Assembly: GCA_026705345.1 (NCBI GenBank)
Contig: JAPPAV010000137.1
Coordinates: 1 to 64,000 of the forward strand
Direction: 5' to 3'
DNA: 64,000 nt
Source: Gammaproteobacteria bacterium
GTDB taxonomy: Bacteria > Pseudomonadota > Gammaproteobacteria > Pseudomonadales > Azotimanducaceae
Both the position numbers and the translations under genes were made by a program. Within the stretch, counting starts at the first letter, position 1. Each line of letters starts with the position of its first letter. Under the pieces are notes generated by a model. The model searched no databases and was not told the origin of the DNA. It saw nothing but the letters and a program-made list of their open reading frames with translations. Shown piece after piece: positions 19,540-30,727 of this stretch.

Positions 19540-20075
19540 CGGCCCGACGTCCCTCGAGGGTCTGTTGTGCATCGCTGGGAATCTGTCTCGCGCGGAACCG
19601 CGTTGGACTGCGATATTGCCACAGCCCTTCGCTCGGTGAACGCGCCGCCGGCGAACTCGTGATCCCCGTCGCCAATGCGTCAGGGAAGGCCGTTCGGCGA
19701 CATGAGCCTGACCAAGCTGCTGGGGGCGCGGGACTCGCGGGCCCGGGCCGCTCGGTCGAGCAATCATGGCGGCTTTGACCCTCAATTGGGAGGCGCGACA
19801 TGTCACGCGCCGCGCTAGGGTCCGCACCGGATGAGGCCCTCGCAACGCATGTCGGCCGGAGGGTGCGTCGCCCACGGCCTGCACCTTGTCGCCTGACGTT
19901 TTGAAGGGAGTCGCAGATGTTGGCTCGCAGGAGAATCCCCAAACGCGTTGACCGTTTGGCCGAATGTCCCCTCAGTCGCAATTGGTGGTGCGCCCGGACG
20001 CACGAGTGCCGGAACGCCGCCGCCGGGAGGAAACGCGGCCTTCGTCCGGGGAGGGTGCGATGCACGGCGAAGCCG

Positions 20076-23000
20076 ATGGCGCGAGGATGCGCATCGGCCT
20101 TGTTCGCGGCGGCGGTGTTGCTCGCCGCCCCGGCGAACGCGCAGACGACGACCGAGGTTCCGAGCAACTGGGCGCTGATACCGTCGGGGCTGGGCGAAGG
20201 CGACGAATTCCGCCTGATGTTTATGACGAAGAACGGGCTGGAGGCTGACTCGACAGACATCGCGGTCTATGACGCGGAAGTGCGAAGTGGCATCGACAGG
20301 AGCGGCCACGCGGACATCAGGGACGCGGAGTATAGGGATACGTTCAAGGTGCTGGCCTCCACCGCCTCGGTGAACGCGCGGCATCACACCGGAACGACCG
20401 GTTCGGGCGGCGTCCCCATCTACTGGCTGAACGGCACGAAAGTCGCGGACAGCTACGGCGACTTCTACGACGGTTCCTGGGACGACAAGGGCGGCGCGAC
20501 GCTGCAGGACGGCGGGGCGATCAGCCAAAACCGCCGCGACCAGTTCCTCTGCACCGGCACCGACGACAACGGCACGACGACGTCCCAGCCGATGGGCGCT
20601 TCCACCTGTTCGGGGACGATGATCGAGACCACCTCGAACACCCTGAGCGGCGAAACAGGCGCGAGCACCGCCAGGTCGCGGTATCTGGCGCTGTCGGGCG
20701 TCTTCAGGGTCGGCGCCGCCGCCGGCGACACGATCCCGGTGGTCGAGAGTCTGGCGATCACCTCGGATCCGGGCACGGACGAAGAATACGTGAGCGGCGA
20801 CTCGATCAAGACCACGGTCACGTTCTCCGAAGCCGTGTCGGTGACGGGAACGCCCAGGCTCAAGCTGAAGTTCGACGACAAAAGAGTGGTGAGGGCCGAC
20901 TACGCCTCCGGGGACAGCACGGATACCCGGCTGGTGTTCTCCTACACGGTGAAACCGTCGGACTACGCCCACAAAGGGATCGTTCTCCCCAAGAACGGGA
21001 TCAACCTGAGCGGCGGGACGATCAAGAACCAGGCCGGCACCATGGACGCGCATCTGGATTTCAAAAAACAAGCAAAGGACAAGACCCAGCGGGTGTATAT
21101 CCTGCCGACGGTCGCCAGCGTCGCCCTGGCCTCGACCCCTGCCGCCGACAATACGTACCGGTCAGGCGAGACCATCAAGATAGACCTGACCTTCGACCGC
21201 GACGTGCTCGTCGTCACCGACGGGGGCACGCCCTCGCTCGATATCAACGTCGGGACGCACAGATCCCGTTCCGCGACGTACACGACGACGAACGGCGATT
21301 TCGACGTGCGTTTCGAATACGTGGTCCAGCCCGGGGACCTGGACGAGATCGGCCTGTCGATAGCCAACAACGCCATCGTGTTCAACGGCGGGCGCATCAT
21401 CCGGAAGGGGCATGGCAATAGCGTCAGCGCGGGTGAAGTCAACATCCACTTGAATGGCGGGAGTACCGGCATCGTAGCCCAGCCCGGCCACCTGGTGGAT
21501 GCGACCGATGCCCTGGACTCGACGAAAGTGACACTCGCGGCGAACAAGACCTCGGTGGGCGAGTCCGACGGCGCGACGACGGTGCGGGTGACGGGGACGC
21601 CGAACTACGCTGCCCGGACGGCGGACACGAGCGTGACGGTGTCGGTGGGGGCATCGGGCGACGCGGCCGAGGAGGGGACGGACTACGCGTCGGTGAACGA
21701 CTTCACGCTCACGATTTCCGAGGGCCAGAAGAGCGGGTCGGCCACGTTCACGCTGACGCCCACCGCCGACGAGGTGGACGAGGAGGACGAATCGATCACG
21801 ATCGCGGGGACGGTGACCGGTCTTACCGTGGACGGGACGACGCTCGCCATCGAGGACGACGACACCCGGGGCGTCTCGGTGTCGGCGCGGACGCTGAGCG
21901 TGGACGAGGGGGGCGATGCGACCTACACGGTGGTGCTGGACTCCCAGCCGACGGGGACGGTGACGGTGACGCCTTCGGCGAGCGGCGACGCGGACGTGAC
22001 GGCGAGTCCCGCCGCGCTTACGTTCACCGCCTCGAACTGGGCGACGGCGCAGACGGTGACGGTGTCCGCCGCCCACGACGACGACGTGAACAGCGACAGG
22101 GCGAGGGTGTCGCACGCGGTCTCGGGCGCGGACTACGGCTCGGCGACGGCGAGAGGCGTGGCGGTGACGGTCGACGACGACGACTCGGACGCGACGCTGA
22201 AGGCGCTGACGCTGACCGACGGGAACGGCAACAGGATATTCCTGAGCCCGGAGACGTTCGACCCCGCCACGACCAGCTACGCGGCGTCGGTCGCCCACGG
22301 CGTGGATACGGTGACGCTCGGCGCGACGGCCAACGACCCTCAGGCCTCGACGTCGATTGTCGGGGACGACGACGCGAACACCCCCGGGACGGCGAACCTG
22401 GACCTTGCCGTCGGGGCGAATACGCTGACGGTGACGGTGACCGGCGCAAACGGCACGGACACCGAGACCTACACGGTCACGGTGACCCGGGCTGCGGCGA
22501 CGGCGCTCGGCCAGGTGACCGGGGTGAGCCTCACGCCGGGGTTCAAGCAGATGGAGGTGTCCTGGAACGCGGTGACCGGCGCCGACGGCTACAGGGTCCA
22601 GTGGAAATCAGGCGCTGAGACCTTCGCCGGCGCGGCCGGGGACGACCGGGAGGCGACGGTCTCCTCCGCCTCGACCACGAGCCACACGATCACGGACCTG
22701 GCCAGCGGCGTCGCCTACAGCGTCTGGGTGGTGGCGACCAAGACGGGCTCGAGCGACGGGACGCCCTCGACGGCGGCGACCGCCACCACGCCGACGCCGG
22801 CGCGAGTCGAGAGCGTGGAGTTCACGAACGTGCCCTCGAGCGGCTTCTACGACATCGGCGACACCATCGAGATAAGCATCGGGTTCGACAAGGCGGTCGA
22901 GGTGACCGGATCCCCGAGGGTGAGGATGGATTTCGCCCAATTGCATATAGAAGTCAAATTTGCGGCATACGATTCCGCCGCCAGCTCGGAGACGGTTCTC

Positions 23001-26000
23001 GTGTTCAAGTATCCCGTCACCGGCGCCGACGACGAAGACACACTGGGCGTCCGTGTTAGCCCGAACGCCCTCCAGTTGCGCGGCGGCACGATCCGGAACG
23101 AGGGAACCTCGATCGACGCAAGAACCCGATTCGGCAACAACATCGGTGCAAACGGATTGGTGCTCGGCCCGAACATCGTGACGCGGTGGATCGAGAACAT
23201 CGAGGTCGCTTCGACGCCGAGTGTGCCCGAGACGGTCAGGGGCGTCCCGATCTATGGCCCCGGCGAGGAGATACGGTTCAGGGTTGCGTGGAAGAATGCG
23301 GTCGATGTCGATGTGGCCAACGGCACGCCGCAGCTGAAATTCCAATCTGGCAACAACGCTACGGTCCACAACGCGGCTTACGAAAGCGGGTCGGGGACGA
23401 AGGAACTGCTGTTCGCATGGACCGTGCCGGCCGACGTAGCGGGCGACGGCGCCCGTCTCGTCCTTCAGTCGAACACCGCAGAACGTTCCGACGACATTCT
23501 CGCCAATCGCGGCCTGGCGCTCAACGGCGGGGAGATCAACAGCGCCGGCGGCATTGCGGTGAACCACCGCCACGATCGATACAGACTGAATACCCAGGTG
23601 GACACGACCGCGCCGTCGCTTGCGGCCGGGTCCGACGGCGCGACGGTCGACGGCGCGACGCTCGTGCTGAGTTTCCAGAACCCGAAGAACGGCGATTCGC
23701 CGGATCATCTGGACGAGAACTCGACGCCTGCGCCGGCGGACTTTGCGGTCTCCGTCGCGGGTTCCGCGCGGGACGTATCGAGCGTGAGTGTCAGCGGCGC
23801 ATCCGTGACCCTCACCCTCGCTTCGGCGGCGGGACAGGGGCAGACGGTGACGGTGGGCTACGCGCCGGGAACGAACAAGATCCGGGACCGGTGGGGCAAC
23901 GACGCGGCCTCGATCACCGACCGCAACGTGCGCAACGACACCCCGGAGACGGCCTCGACGGAGAGGGTGACGGGGCTCGGCGCCGACGCGACGGCCCGAT
24001 CGGTCAAGCTGAGCTGGACGGCGCCTAGCGGGGCGATCGTCGGCTACGGCATCGAGGTGTCCTACGACGACGGCGGGGTCTGGGCCGAGGTGGAGGGCAA
24101 CACCAACGACACCGGCACCGCCTTCTCGCACCGTTCGGGCCTGACGTCGGGCGAGACCCGCCACTACCGGGTGACCGCCATCACCGATCAGGGCGCGGGC
24201 CCGCCGTCCGTCGCGGTGGCGGCGAACGCGACGCAGATCGTCGCCGGGCTGACCGCCACGGGCGAGGCGGTCGAAGATACGCCCGAAGGCAGCGCCGCGA
24301 TCAATCTCTGCTGGGACGGGCCGGGAGTGACGCTGACCGACATGAGCGATTTCTCCATCCGGAAGCGAATGGACCATCCCTCGTTCCTGGGACGTTGGGA
24401 AAGAGAGGGGTGGATTTCGTTGGGCGTGTTCGAGTTCGGCGATTGCGAGGAGGGAGTCGTCGGCTACCGGGTCAGGGGGAATATCGCTGCGAACGTGCCC
24501 TACGCTTTCCAGTTCCGCGCCAGAAAGGGGACCGGCTGGGCGCTGTCGAACGTCGCCGAAGGGGTTTCGGTGGATTCCGCCCTGGAGCTTCGCGCCGACG
24601 TCGTGGCGGGGGACTCCGAACTGTCGGGGGACACCATCGTGCCCGACAACGTGTGCCGCGACTACGACGATCCCGCGACGCCGGAAGATGAAGAAGGCGC
24701 CTTCATCGTCAACATCGGGTTTACGACGTTTTCACCGGCCATCCTCTTCTATGAAGAGGTGAGCGGATTCGTTCCGGACGACGATCTGACGCTCGAGAAC
24801 GCCACCGCCGAGCTCATCGATCGCCCGTACGACATCGCCTTAGGGTATCGCGTGCGGATCACGCCCACCAATTGGGGGCAATCCGTGGCGGTCAGCGTGC
24901 CGGCCGGGGCCGTGACCCACCCGGTGTCGTCGGTGTCGAACCAGGCGTCAAACGTGTTCCGCCGGGACACCTCCGACTCGACCGAATGCGCCGTGGGAAG
25001 CTCCTCGGACGTGTACCGGGCGCGGGTCAAGGGCGCGGAGATTCGGGAGGACCGGGACCGGAGCGGCGAGTGGTCGAGGGGCGAGCGTGTCCGCGCAACG
25101 TTGACCTTCGAAGAGCGGGTGGCCGTGACGACGGACGGCGGCGTGCCGAGCGTTTCCCTGGACATCGACGGCGAGACCGTGCAGGCGTCGTACGTCCGGG
25201 GGACGGGCAGCGAAACGCTCGAGTTCGAGCACGTGGTTACGCAAGCGCAGAGCCCGGTGCGCGAGGCGGAGCTTCTGGAGGACAGCCTTGCGCTGAACGG
25301 CGGCGCGATCGCGAGCCTCTACGGACCGGCGGTGGAACTCGCGCATCCGGGCGCAACCAATGCGAGTCGAATGTCCCGGTCCGCAACGGGACCGATGCGG
25401 TTCGTCACGGTCGCGGACGCCGAGGCCCAGGAGGCTGTCGGCGCCGAGCTCGCGTTCGCCGTGAAGCTGGACGGGCCTGCGCCCTACGGGGCAACGGTCG
25501 ACTATAAGACGTCGGACGCAACGGCGACGGCGGGCGATGACTACACGGCGACGAGCGGAACGCTCAGCTTCGCCGCGGGCGAGACGTCGAAGACCGTATA
25601 CGTGCCGGTGCTCGACGACGTGCACGACGAGGGTTCGGAAACGCTGAAGCTCACCCTGCACAATCCGCAGGGAGTGGTCGTCGCCGACGGGGAGGCCGTG
25701 GGGACGATCGCGAATACCGACGCGATGCCGAGGGCATGGCTGGCGCGGTTCGGGCGCACGGTGGCCGACCAGGTGCTCGACGCGGTGGACATGCGGATGA
25801 CGACGCCCGCCGTGCCGGGGACGCAGGCGATGCTCGCCGGGCGGCCAATCGGCGGTGCGGCAGAGGAGCGGACAGCGGTCGACGCGCATGAGGCGCAGGC
25901 GCGCCTCGGCGCGCTGACCGAGTGGTTCGACGGCGTGGAGGAGGACGCCGACGGGGAGCGGGCGTTCCGCTCTCGCGCGGCGACGGGGCGCGAGCTGCTC

Positions 26001-27323
26001 GAGGGCACGTCGTTCGCGTTCACCGCCGGGACGGCCGAGACGGGCTTCGGCGGGGTGTGGGCCTCCGGCGCGGTGTCGCGCTTCGACGGACGCGAAGGCG
26101 CGCTCGCCCTCGACGGCGAAGTCGCGAGCACGATGCTGGGCGCGGACTACACCCGGGGCCGCGGGACGCTGGGCGTTGTGCTCTCGAACAGCCGGGGCGA
26201 GGGCGCCTACCGCTCGCCGCACCGCGGCGGCAAGGTGGAGTCGAGGCTGAGGGGAGTCTACCCATGGGCCCGCTACGCGCTGAGCGAGCGCGTGTCGGCG
26301 TGGAGTGTCGTGGGCTACGGCGCGGGGAGCTTGACGCTGACGCCCGAGGGGTTGGCGCCGGTCGAGACCGACATGGACCTTGCGATGGCGGCGCTCGGGG
26401 GGCGGGGCGTGCTTGCGCAGGCGCCTGCGGCGGGCGGTTTCGAGGTGGCGGCCAAGACCGACGCGCTGGTGGTGCGCACGACTTCGGACGAGGTGCGCGG
26501 CGGCGCGGGAAGCCTCGCGGCGACGGAGGCCGACGTGACGCGGCTCCGGCTGGGGCTCGAGGGGACATGGCACGGTCTCGGAGGCAGAGGCAGCGCGTTC
26601 GTGCCCACCTTCGAGCTCGGGGTGCGCCACGACGGGGGCGATGCGGAGACCGGGTTCGGGGCCGATATCGGGGCGGGGCTCTCGTGGGTGGACAGCGCGC
26701 TCGGCATCGAGGCCGAGCTCCGCGCGCGCGGGCTGCTGACCCACGAGTCGGACGGGTTCCGGGAGCGGGGTCTCGCGGGTTCGTTCACGTGGGACCCGAC
26801 GCCGGACGCCGACCGCGGCCCGAAGTTCATGCTCAGACAGTCCTTGGGCGCGCTGACGACGGGCGGCGTGGCGGAGAGATTGCTGCGACCGGATACGGCA
26901 GGCTCGTTCGCCGCCCGGCACGCCGGAACTGGGCCCGGGGCAGTCGATGACGAGGCCGGCCGGCGCATGGAGGCGCGGCTGGGCTACGGCTGGCCGTCGT
27001 TCGGAGGCCGCTACACGACGATGCCGAAGGTGGGCATCGCTCTGACGGAGACGGCGCGCGAATACATCCATTCCTGGCGCCTCGCGCAGGCGAAGAGCGC
27101 GGGCCTGGTATTCGGCGTGGACGTGGAGGGCGTACGGCGCGAGAGCGCGACGGGCGACGCCGAGCCGGCGCACCGGCTGGTGCTGGGGCTCGGCTGGCGG
27201 CTTAAGGGCGCGCGGCCGCGGGACGTGGGGTTCGAACTCCGGCTCGAGGGCTCGCGCGACGCTCCGGTGAACGACATGCGGCCCGAGAACCGCGTCGGAC
27301 TCAGCCTGTCCGCAAGATGGTAG
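20076..27323 (+). CDS. Large multidomain surface protein: repeated beta-sandwich domains, Calx-beta-like, cadherin-like and FN3-like domains, C-terminal autotransporter-like beta-barrel
   Basis: Signal peptide MARGCASALFAAAVLLAAPANAQ; repeated YxSGDSIxxxVTFSEAVxVTGTPRLKL...LVFSYTVKPSD blocks; DYTATSGTLSFAAGETSKTVYVPVLDDVHDEGSETLKLTL (Calx-beta); DATLKALTLTDGNGNRIFLSPETFDPATTSYAASV (cadherin-like); barrel ending NRVGLSLSARW. Confidence 0.88.
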   Translation: MARGCASALFAAAVLLAAPANAQTTTEVPSNWALIPSGLGEGDEFRLMFMTKNGLEADSTDIAVYDAEVRSGIDRSGHADIRDAEYRDTFKVLASTASVNARHHTGTTGSGGVPIYWLNGTKVADSYGDFYDGSWDDKGGATLQDGGAISQNRRDQFLCTGTDDNGTTTSQPMGASTCSGTMIETTSNTLSGETGASTARSRYLALSGVFRVGAAAGDTIPVVESLAITSDPGTDEEYVSGDSIKTTVTFSEAVSVTGTPRLKLKFDDKRVVRADYASGDSTDTRLVFSYTVKPSDYAHKGIVLPKNGINLSGGTIKNQAGTMDAHLDFKKQAKDKTQRVYILPTVASVALASTPAADNTYRSGETIKIDLTFDRDVLVVTDGGTPSLDINVGTHRSRSATYTTTNGDFDVRFEYVVQPGDLDEIGLSIANNAIVFNGGRIIRKGHGNSVSAGEVNIHLNGGSTGIVAQPGHLVDATDALDSTKVTLAANKTSVGESDGATTVRVTGTPNYAARTADTSVTVSVGASGDAAEEGTDYASVNDFTLTISEGQKSGSATFTLTPTADEVDEEDESITIAGTVTGLTVDGTTLAIEDDDTRGVSVSARTLSVDEGGDATYTVVLDSQPTGTVTVTPSASGDADVTASPAALTFTASNWATAQTVTVSAAHDDDVNSDRARVSHAVSGADYGSATARGVAVTVDDDDSDATLKALTLTDGNGNRIFLSPETFDPATTSYAASVAHGVDTVTLGATANDPQASTSIVGDDDANTPGTANLDLAVGANTLTVTVTGANGTDTETYTVTVTRAAATALGQVTGVSLTPGFKQMEVSWNAVTGADGYRVQWKSGAETFAGAAGDDREATVSSASTTSHTITDLASGVAYSVWVVATKTGSSDGTPSTAATATTPTPARVESVEFTNVPSSGFYDIGDTIEISIGFDKAVEVTGSPRVRMDFAQLHIEVKFAAYDSAASSETVLVFKYPVTGADDEDTLGVRVSPNALQLRGGTIRNEGTSIDARTRFGNNIGANGLVLGPNIVTRWIENIEVASTPSVPETVRGVPIYGPGEEIRFRVAWKNAVDVDVANGTPQLKFQSGNNATVHNAAYESGSGTKELLFAWTVPADVAGDGARLVLQSNTAERSDDILANRGLALNGGEINSAGGIAVNHRHDRYRLNTQVDTTAPSLAAGSDGATVDGATLVLSFQNPKNGDSPDHLDENSTPAPADFAVSVAGSARDVSSVSVSGASVTLTLASAAGQGQTVTVGYAPGTNKIRDRWGNDAASITDRNVRNDTPETASTERVTGLGADATARSVKLSWTAPSGAIVGYGIEVSYDDGGVWAEVEGNTNDTGTAFSHRSGLTSGETRHYRVTAITDQGAGPPSVAVAANATQIVAGLTATGEAVEDTPEGSAAINLCWDGPGVTLTDMSDFSIRKRMDHPSFLGRWEREGWISLGVFEFGDCEEGVVGYRVRGNIAANVPYAFQFRARKGTGWALSNVAEGVSVDSALELRADVVAGDSELSGDTIVPDNVCRDYDDPATPEDEEGAFIVNIGFTTFSPAILFYEEVSGFVPDDDLTLENATAELIDRPYDIALGYRVRITPTNWGQSVAVSVPAGAVTHPVSSVSNQASNVFRRDTSDSTECAVGSSSDVYRARVKGAEIREDRDRSGEWSRGERVRATLTFEERVAVTTDGGVPSVSLDIDGETVQASYVRGTGSETLEFEHVVTQAQSPVREAELLEDSLALNGGAIASLYGPAVELAHPGATNASRMSRSATGPMRFVTVADAEAQEAVGAELAFAVKLDGPAPYGATVDYKTSDATATAGDDYTATSGTLSFAAGETSKTVYVPVLDDVHDEGSETLKLTLHNPQGVVVADGEAVGTIANTDAMPRAWLARFGRTVADQVLDAVDMRMTTPAVPGTQAMLAGRPIGGAAEERTAVDAHEAQARLGALTEWFDGVEEDADGERAFRSRAATGRELLEGTSFAFTAGTAETGFGGVWASGAVSRFDGREGALALDGEVASTMLGADYTRGRGTLGVVLSNSRGEGAYRSPHRGGKVESRLRGVYPWARYALSERVSAWSVVGYGAGSLTLTPEGLAPVETDMDLAMAALGGRGVLAQAPAAGGFEVAAKTDALVVRTTSDEVRGGAGSLAATEADVTRLRLGLEGTWHGLGGRGSAFVPTFELGVRHDGGDAETGFGADIGAGLSWVDSALGIEAELRARGLLTHESDGFRERGLAGSFTWDPTPDADRGPKFMLRQSLGALTTGGVAERLLRPDTAGSFAARHAGTGPGAVDDEAGRRMEARLGYGWPSFGGRYTTMPKVGIALTETAREYIHSWRLAQAKSAGLVFGVDVEGVRRESATGDAEPAHRLVLGLGWRLKGARPRDVGFELRLEGSRDAPVNDMRPENRVGLSLSARW

Positions 27324-27583
27324 ACCGGGCAGCCGGAAGGGCGAGATGAGAGCGCGCACGAGCACGCCCACTCCCGGCACCGCTGAACGCGAACCCGCAA
27401 GAGCGATCTGCGGCCGTTGCGCTGCGCAGGCGGGCTTCCGCCGTCGCCGCATTGCGGGACATCGTAGGCCAAGCTAGGTCGGTGGATTGGCGCCGCCTTG
27501 CAGCCCTGGTTCGCCGAGAACGAGGAAACGACCTCGACAGCGCCGCCAAGCCGGGCGCAAAGGGCCAAACAGGAGTAACGACC

Positions 27584-30500
27584 ATGAAGCGCACCCCCAC
27601 CACCCTGCTCGCCGTCGCGCTGGCCGCGAGCGCCGCCCTTGGCGCCGCGCTCGTCCAGGCGCAGACCACCCTGGTCAGCAACACCTTCGAAGGCTTCAGC
27701 GTCATCAACGTCGGAGCCCGCGAGAACGGCTCCATCGCGCAGCAATTCACGACCGGGTCCAATGCGTCGGGCTACGAGGTGAGCTCGGTCGAACTCTACG
27801 TGGGCGCCGTGAACTACACGGGGACCGAGACCATGACGTGGCGCATTCACGAGTACGACTTCTTCGCCACAGGCCTTCGCGGGCCGCTGGTCGCCACGCT
27901 GTCCACGCCGTCCGGGCTGACCGCGAACGCGGTGAACGTATTCACCGCCCCGAGCGGGACCATTCTCAAACCGAGTACCCGGTACCTGCTCAATATTCAC
28001 AGCACCGGGGACGCTGCGGAAGACGCGCAAATCGGCGTTATCGCGGACAATGGCGAGAGCGGCCTGTCGGACTGGAGAATCGAAGACGCTTTTCGACTGC
28101 TGGGCGGCCTTTACGGCCCAGGATTCAGCATTCGGTTTGCCATGAAAGGAACCGTCAGGGACCCGTTCACCGCGTCGCTCGGGTCGGCGGAGTTCTACGT
28201 CGAGGAGCACCCGGACTGGTTCGCCGACCTCACCTACCGCTTCGACCTCGAGCTGACCGAGGCGGTCGCGGTGGCAACGCGGAAAATGCGCGACAACGCG
28301 TTCGCGGTCACCAACGGGCGGATCGTCGGGGCCAAGCGCATCCACAAGGAGCGGCGGACTACGGGCGGGGTCGAACGCACCTACAGCAACCACTGGCGTC
28401 TGACGGTGCTGCCGATCAACAACCGCAACCCCGTCACCGTGCGGCTGCGGGGCGACCGGGACTGTAGCGAAGCGGGGGCGCTCTGCGGCGCCGTCGACAA
28501 CCCGGTGACGAACTCGCCGGAACTGACCCTGCACTACCCCGACCTCACGATGAACACCGAGAACCTCCCCCGGGTCGCCTTGTTGGACACCACCGCACGG
28601 GAGAACGACGAGTTCATGTCGTTCAAGGTGCGCCTCTCGAAACGCGCACGGCAACGGCTCTCGGTGACGTTCCGGACCACGACCGAAGGGACCGCCACAG
28701 AGAACACGGACTACCTGCGAAGAAGCGGCGGGGTCGTGTTCGCACCGGGACAGAGGGTGCGCCTGGGCGACGTCGAGCTGATCGAGGACACGGTGAGCGA
28801 CGACGGCGAGACGGTCATCGCCGAGATCGGCGGATACGAGATCAAGACGATGAGCGGGATCACGTTTCCGATCGAGGACCCGAACCTCATCACCACCGCG
28901 CGGGCCACGGGGACGATCAACGCGCCGGCGACGAGCACCACGCAGATAGCAAACCTGTCGATACGCATCAACGACACGTCCGCCCGGGAGTCGGCCGGCT
29001 GGCTGGTCTTCGCCGTGAGGCTTTCGCGCGCCTACAGCGAGCGGGTCTGCTACGACTTCGAGACGCTGGACACCGGCACCGCAACACCCGAGCGGGACTT
29101 CGGCGTGCGCCCCACGGTCACCCAATGGCTCGAAGACGGGGAGACGGAGGAGACCTCGTTCGTGCGGATCCGCCAGGACTCGGTGAACGACGGCGGCGAA
29201 ACGGTGAAGGTCAAGATCAGCAACGCGCGGCTGTGCAACGACGCCTCGAAGACGGTGAACATCGCCCGCGCGCAGGCAACGGGGACGATCCGGAACACCG
29301 ATCCGATCCCGAAGGACTGGCTCGCACGGTTCGGGCGCACGGTGGCGTCGCAGGCCGTGGACGTCATCAGCGGGCGTCTGGAACACGAGGGCGGATCCCA
29401 CATCACGGTCGCCGGGCGGGAGTTCACGCCCGACGACGAGGCCCCGGCGGCACGGTCAATCGCGGCATGGAACCAGAACTTCGGGGGAGACGCACAGCGC
29501 GACGCGCACGCGATGCTGCTGGGCACGGCGTTCCAGCTCGCCGGCGCAGACGAGGGGCCAGGGCCCGGGTTCGCCGCATGGGGCAGCTTCGCAGCCGACA
29601 CCTTCGAAGGCCGCAGCGGCGGAGTCCGGGTCGACGGCGACGTCACGAGCGGATTCCTCGGGGCCGACGTCGGCAATGCCCGATGGCTGGCAGGGGCGGC
29701 GGTCTCGCTGAGCAGGGGCGAAGGCTCCTGGACGAGCACGGCGTCGGACAGCGACGCCGGCGGCGACCTCGAGAGCGAACTCGCCAGCGTCTACCCCTAC
29801 GGGCAGTTGGCCCTCTCGGAGACCGTGAAGGCCTGGGCGATGGCGGGATGGGGCGGCGGCGAGCTGACCGTGACCGAGAGGCTCGCCGGGCAGGAACCCG
29901 GCCCCGCACACGTCACCGGCCTGTCGCTCGTGATGGGAGCGTTCGGGGTTGCCACGGAGGTCATCTCCGCCGAGGACCGGGATGGCCTCGGCGTCAAGGT
30001 GAAATCCGACGCGTTCTGGGCTCGCACGGCGTCCGACGCCGCGCGGAGCGCGCACGGACACCTGGGTGCAGCGGAGGCCGACATCAGCCGGCTGCGGCTC
30101 CGCATCGAGACCGCGCGCAGGTTCGCCCTCGCCGCGGGAGCCTTCACGCCGGCGTTCGAACTCGGAGCGCGCTACGACGGCGGCGATGCGGAGACGGGCG
30201 CCGGGCTCGAGGCCGGCGCCAAGGCACGCTACGAAAGCGCCCGGCTCAGCATCGAAGGAGGCCTGCACACGTTGATCGCGCACCAAGAGTTCGGGTACGA
30301 GGAGTGGAGCGCCTCGGCTTCGCTGCAGCTCTCGCCCGGGCCGAACGGACGAGGGCTGTCGGCGAGCCTCGCACCGAGCTGGGGTTCCCCAGGAAGCGGC
30401 ACGAACCGACTCTGGGGCGTCGACGACGCGCAGAAGCTCGTCGAGGAGAACCACGACGTCGACATGGGCCGGCGCCTCAGCGCGCAGATCGGCTACGGCC

Positions 30501-30703
30501 TGGGCTTCCCGAGCGTCCCCGGCACGATCACCCCCTTCGCCTCGATGATGCTCCGCGACAACGCGGGCCGCGTCTGGCGCGCCGGCGCACGGTGGCGGCT
30601 CACCGACGACGCGAGCCTCTCGCTCGAGGGCGTCCACGCCGCGAACGGCCAAGGGGCGGGGATCGACCGGGGCATCAGGCTGCAGGGGTCGCTACGCTGG
30701 TAG
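27584..30703 (+). CDS. Surface protein with choice-of-anchor-R-like N-terminal domain, Calx-beta-like domains and C-terminal autotransporter-like beta-barrel
   Basis: aggagt ribosome-binding site; signal peptide MKRTPTTLLAVALAASAALGAALVQAQ; SNTFEGFSVINVGARENGSIAQQFTTGSNASGYEVSSVELYV; barrel ending in GIRLQGSLRW; linker PKDWLARFGRTVASQ shared with the preceding gene. Confidence 0.88.
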   Translation: MKRTPTTLLAVALAASAALGAALVQAQTTLVSNTFEGFSVINVGARENGSIAQQFTTGSNASGYEVSSVELYVGAVNYTGTETMTWRIHEYDFFATGLRGPLVATLSTPSGLTANAVNVFTAPSGTILKPSTRYLLNIHSTGDAAEDAQIGVIADNGESGLSDWRIEDAFRLLGGLYGPGFSIRFAMKGTVRDPFTASLGSAEFYVEEHPDWFADLTYRFDLELTEAVAVATRKMRDNAFAVTNGRIVGAKRIHKERRTTGGVERTYSNHWRLTVLPINNRNPVTVRLRGDRDCSEAGALCGAVDNPVTNSPELTLHYPDLTMNTENLPRVALLDTTARENDEFMSFKVRLSKRARQRLSVTFRTTTEGTATENTDYLRRSGGVVFAPGQRVRLGDVELIEDTVSDDGETVIAEIGGYEIKTMSGITFPIEDPNLITTARATGTINAPATSTTQIANLSIRINDTSARESAGWLVFAVRLSRAYSERVCYDFETLDTGTATPERDFGVRPTVTQWLEDGETEETSFVRIRQDSVNDGGETVKVKISNARLCNDASKTVNIARAQATGTIRNTDPIPKDWLARFGRTVASQAVDVISGRLEHEGGSHITVAGREFTPDDEAPAARSIAAWNQNFGGDAQRDAHAMLLGTAFQLAGADEGPGPGFAAWGSFAADTFEGRSGGVRVDGDVTSGFLGADVGNARWLAGAAVSLSRGEGSWTSTASDSDAGGDLESELASVYPYGQLALSETVKAWAMAGWGGGELTVTERLAGQEPGPAHVTGLSLVMGAFGVATEVISAEDRDGLGVKVKSDAFWARTASDAARSAHGHLGAAEADISRLRLRIETARRFALAAGAFTPAFELGARYDGGDAETGAGLEAGAKARYESARLSIEGGLHTLIAHQEFGYEEWSASASLQLSPGPNGRGLSASLAPSWGSPGSGTNRLWGVDDAQKLVEENHDVDMGRRLSAQIGYGLGFPSVPGTITPFASMMLRDNAGRVWRAGARWRLTDDASLSLEGVHAANGQGAGIDRGIRLQGSLRW

Positions 30704-30727
30704 CCGACCGCCGGGGATTCGGTCGGC
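30703..30727 (+). terminator. Candidate intrinsic hairpin after the second surface-protein gene (no clear U-tract)
   Basis: Perfect 8-bp stem GCCGACCG/CGGTCGGC with 9-nt loop beginning at the stop codon. Confidence 0.4.

Noticed and set aside
21000-26000. Possible CRISPR or tandem DNA repeats in the large surface gene
   Set aside because: Repetition is at the level of divergent protein domains and Gly/Asp/Thr-rich GC codons, not regularly spaced identical DNA repeats; no cas genes seen.
24948-27452. 834-aa minus-strand ORF (and 27011-29401, 796 aa)
   Set aside because: Shadow ORFs opposite the surface-protein genes; Arg/Pro/His-rich with no domain.
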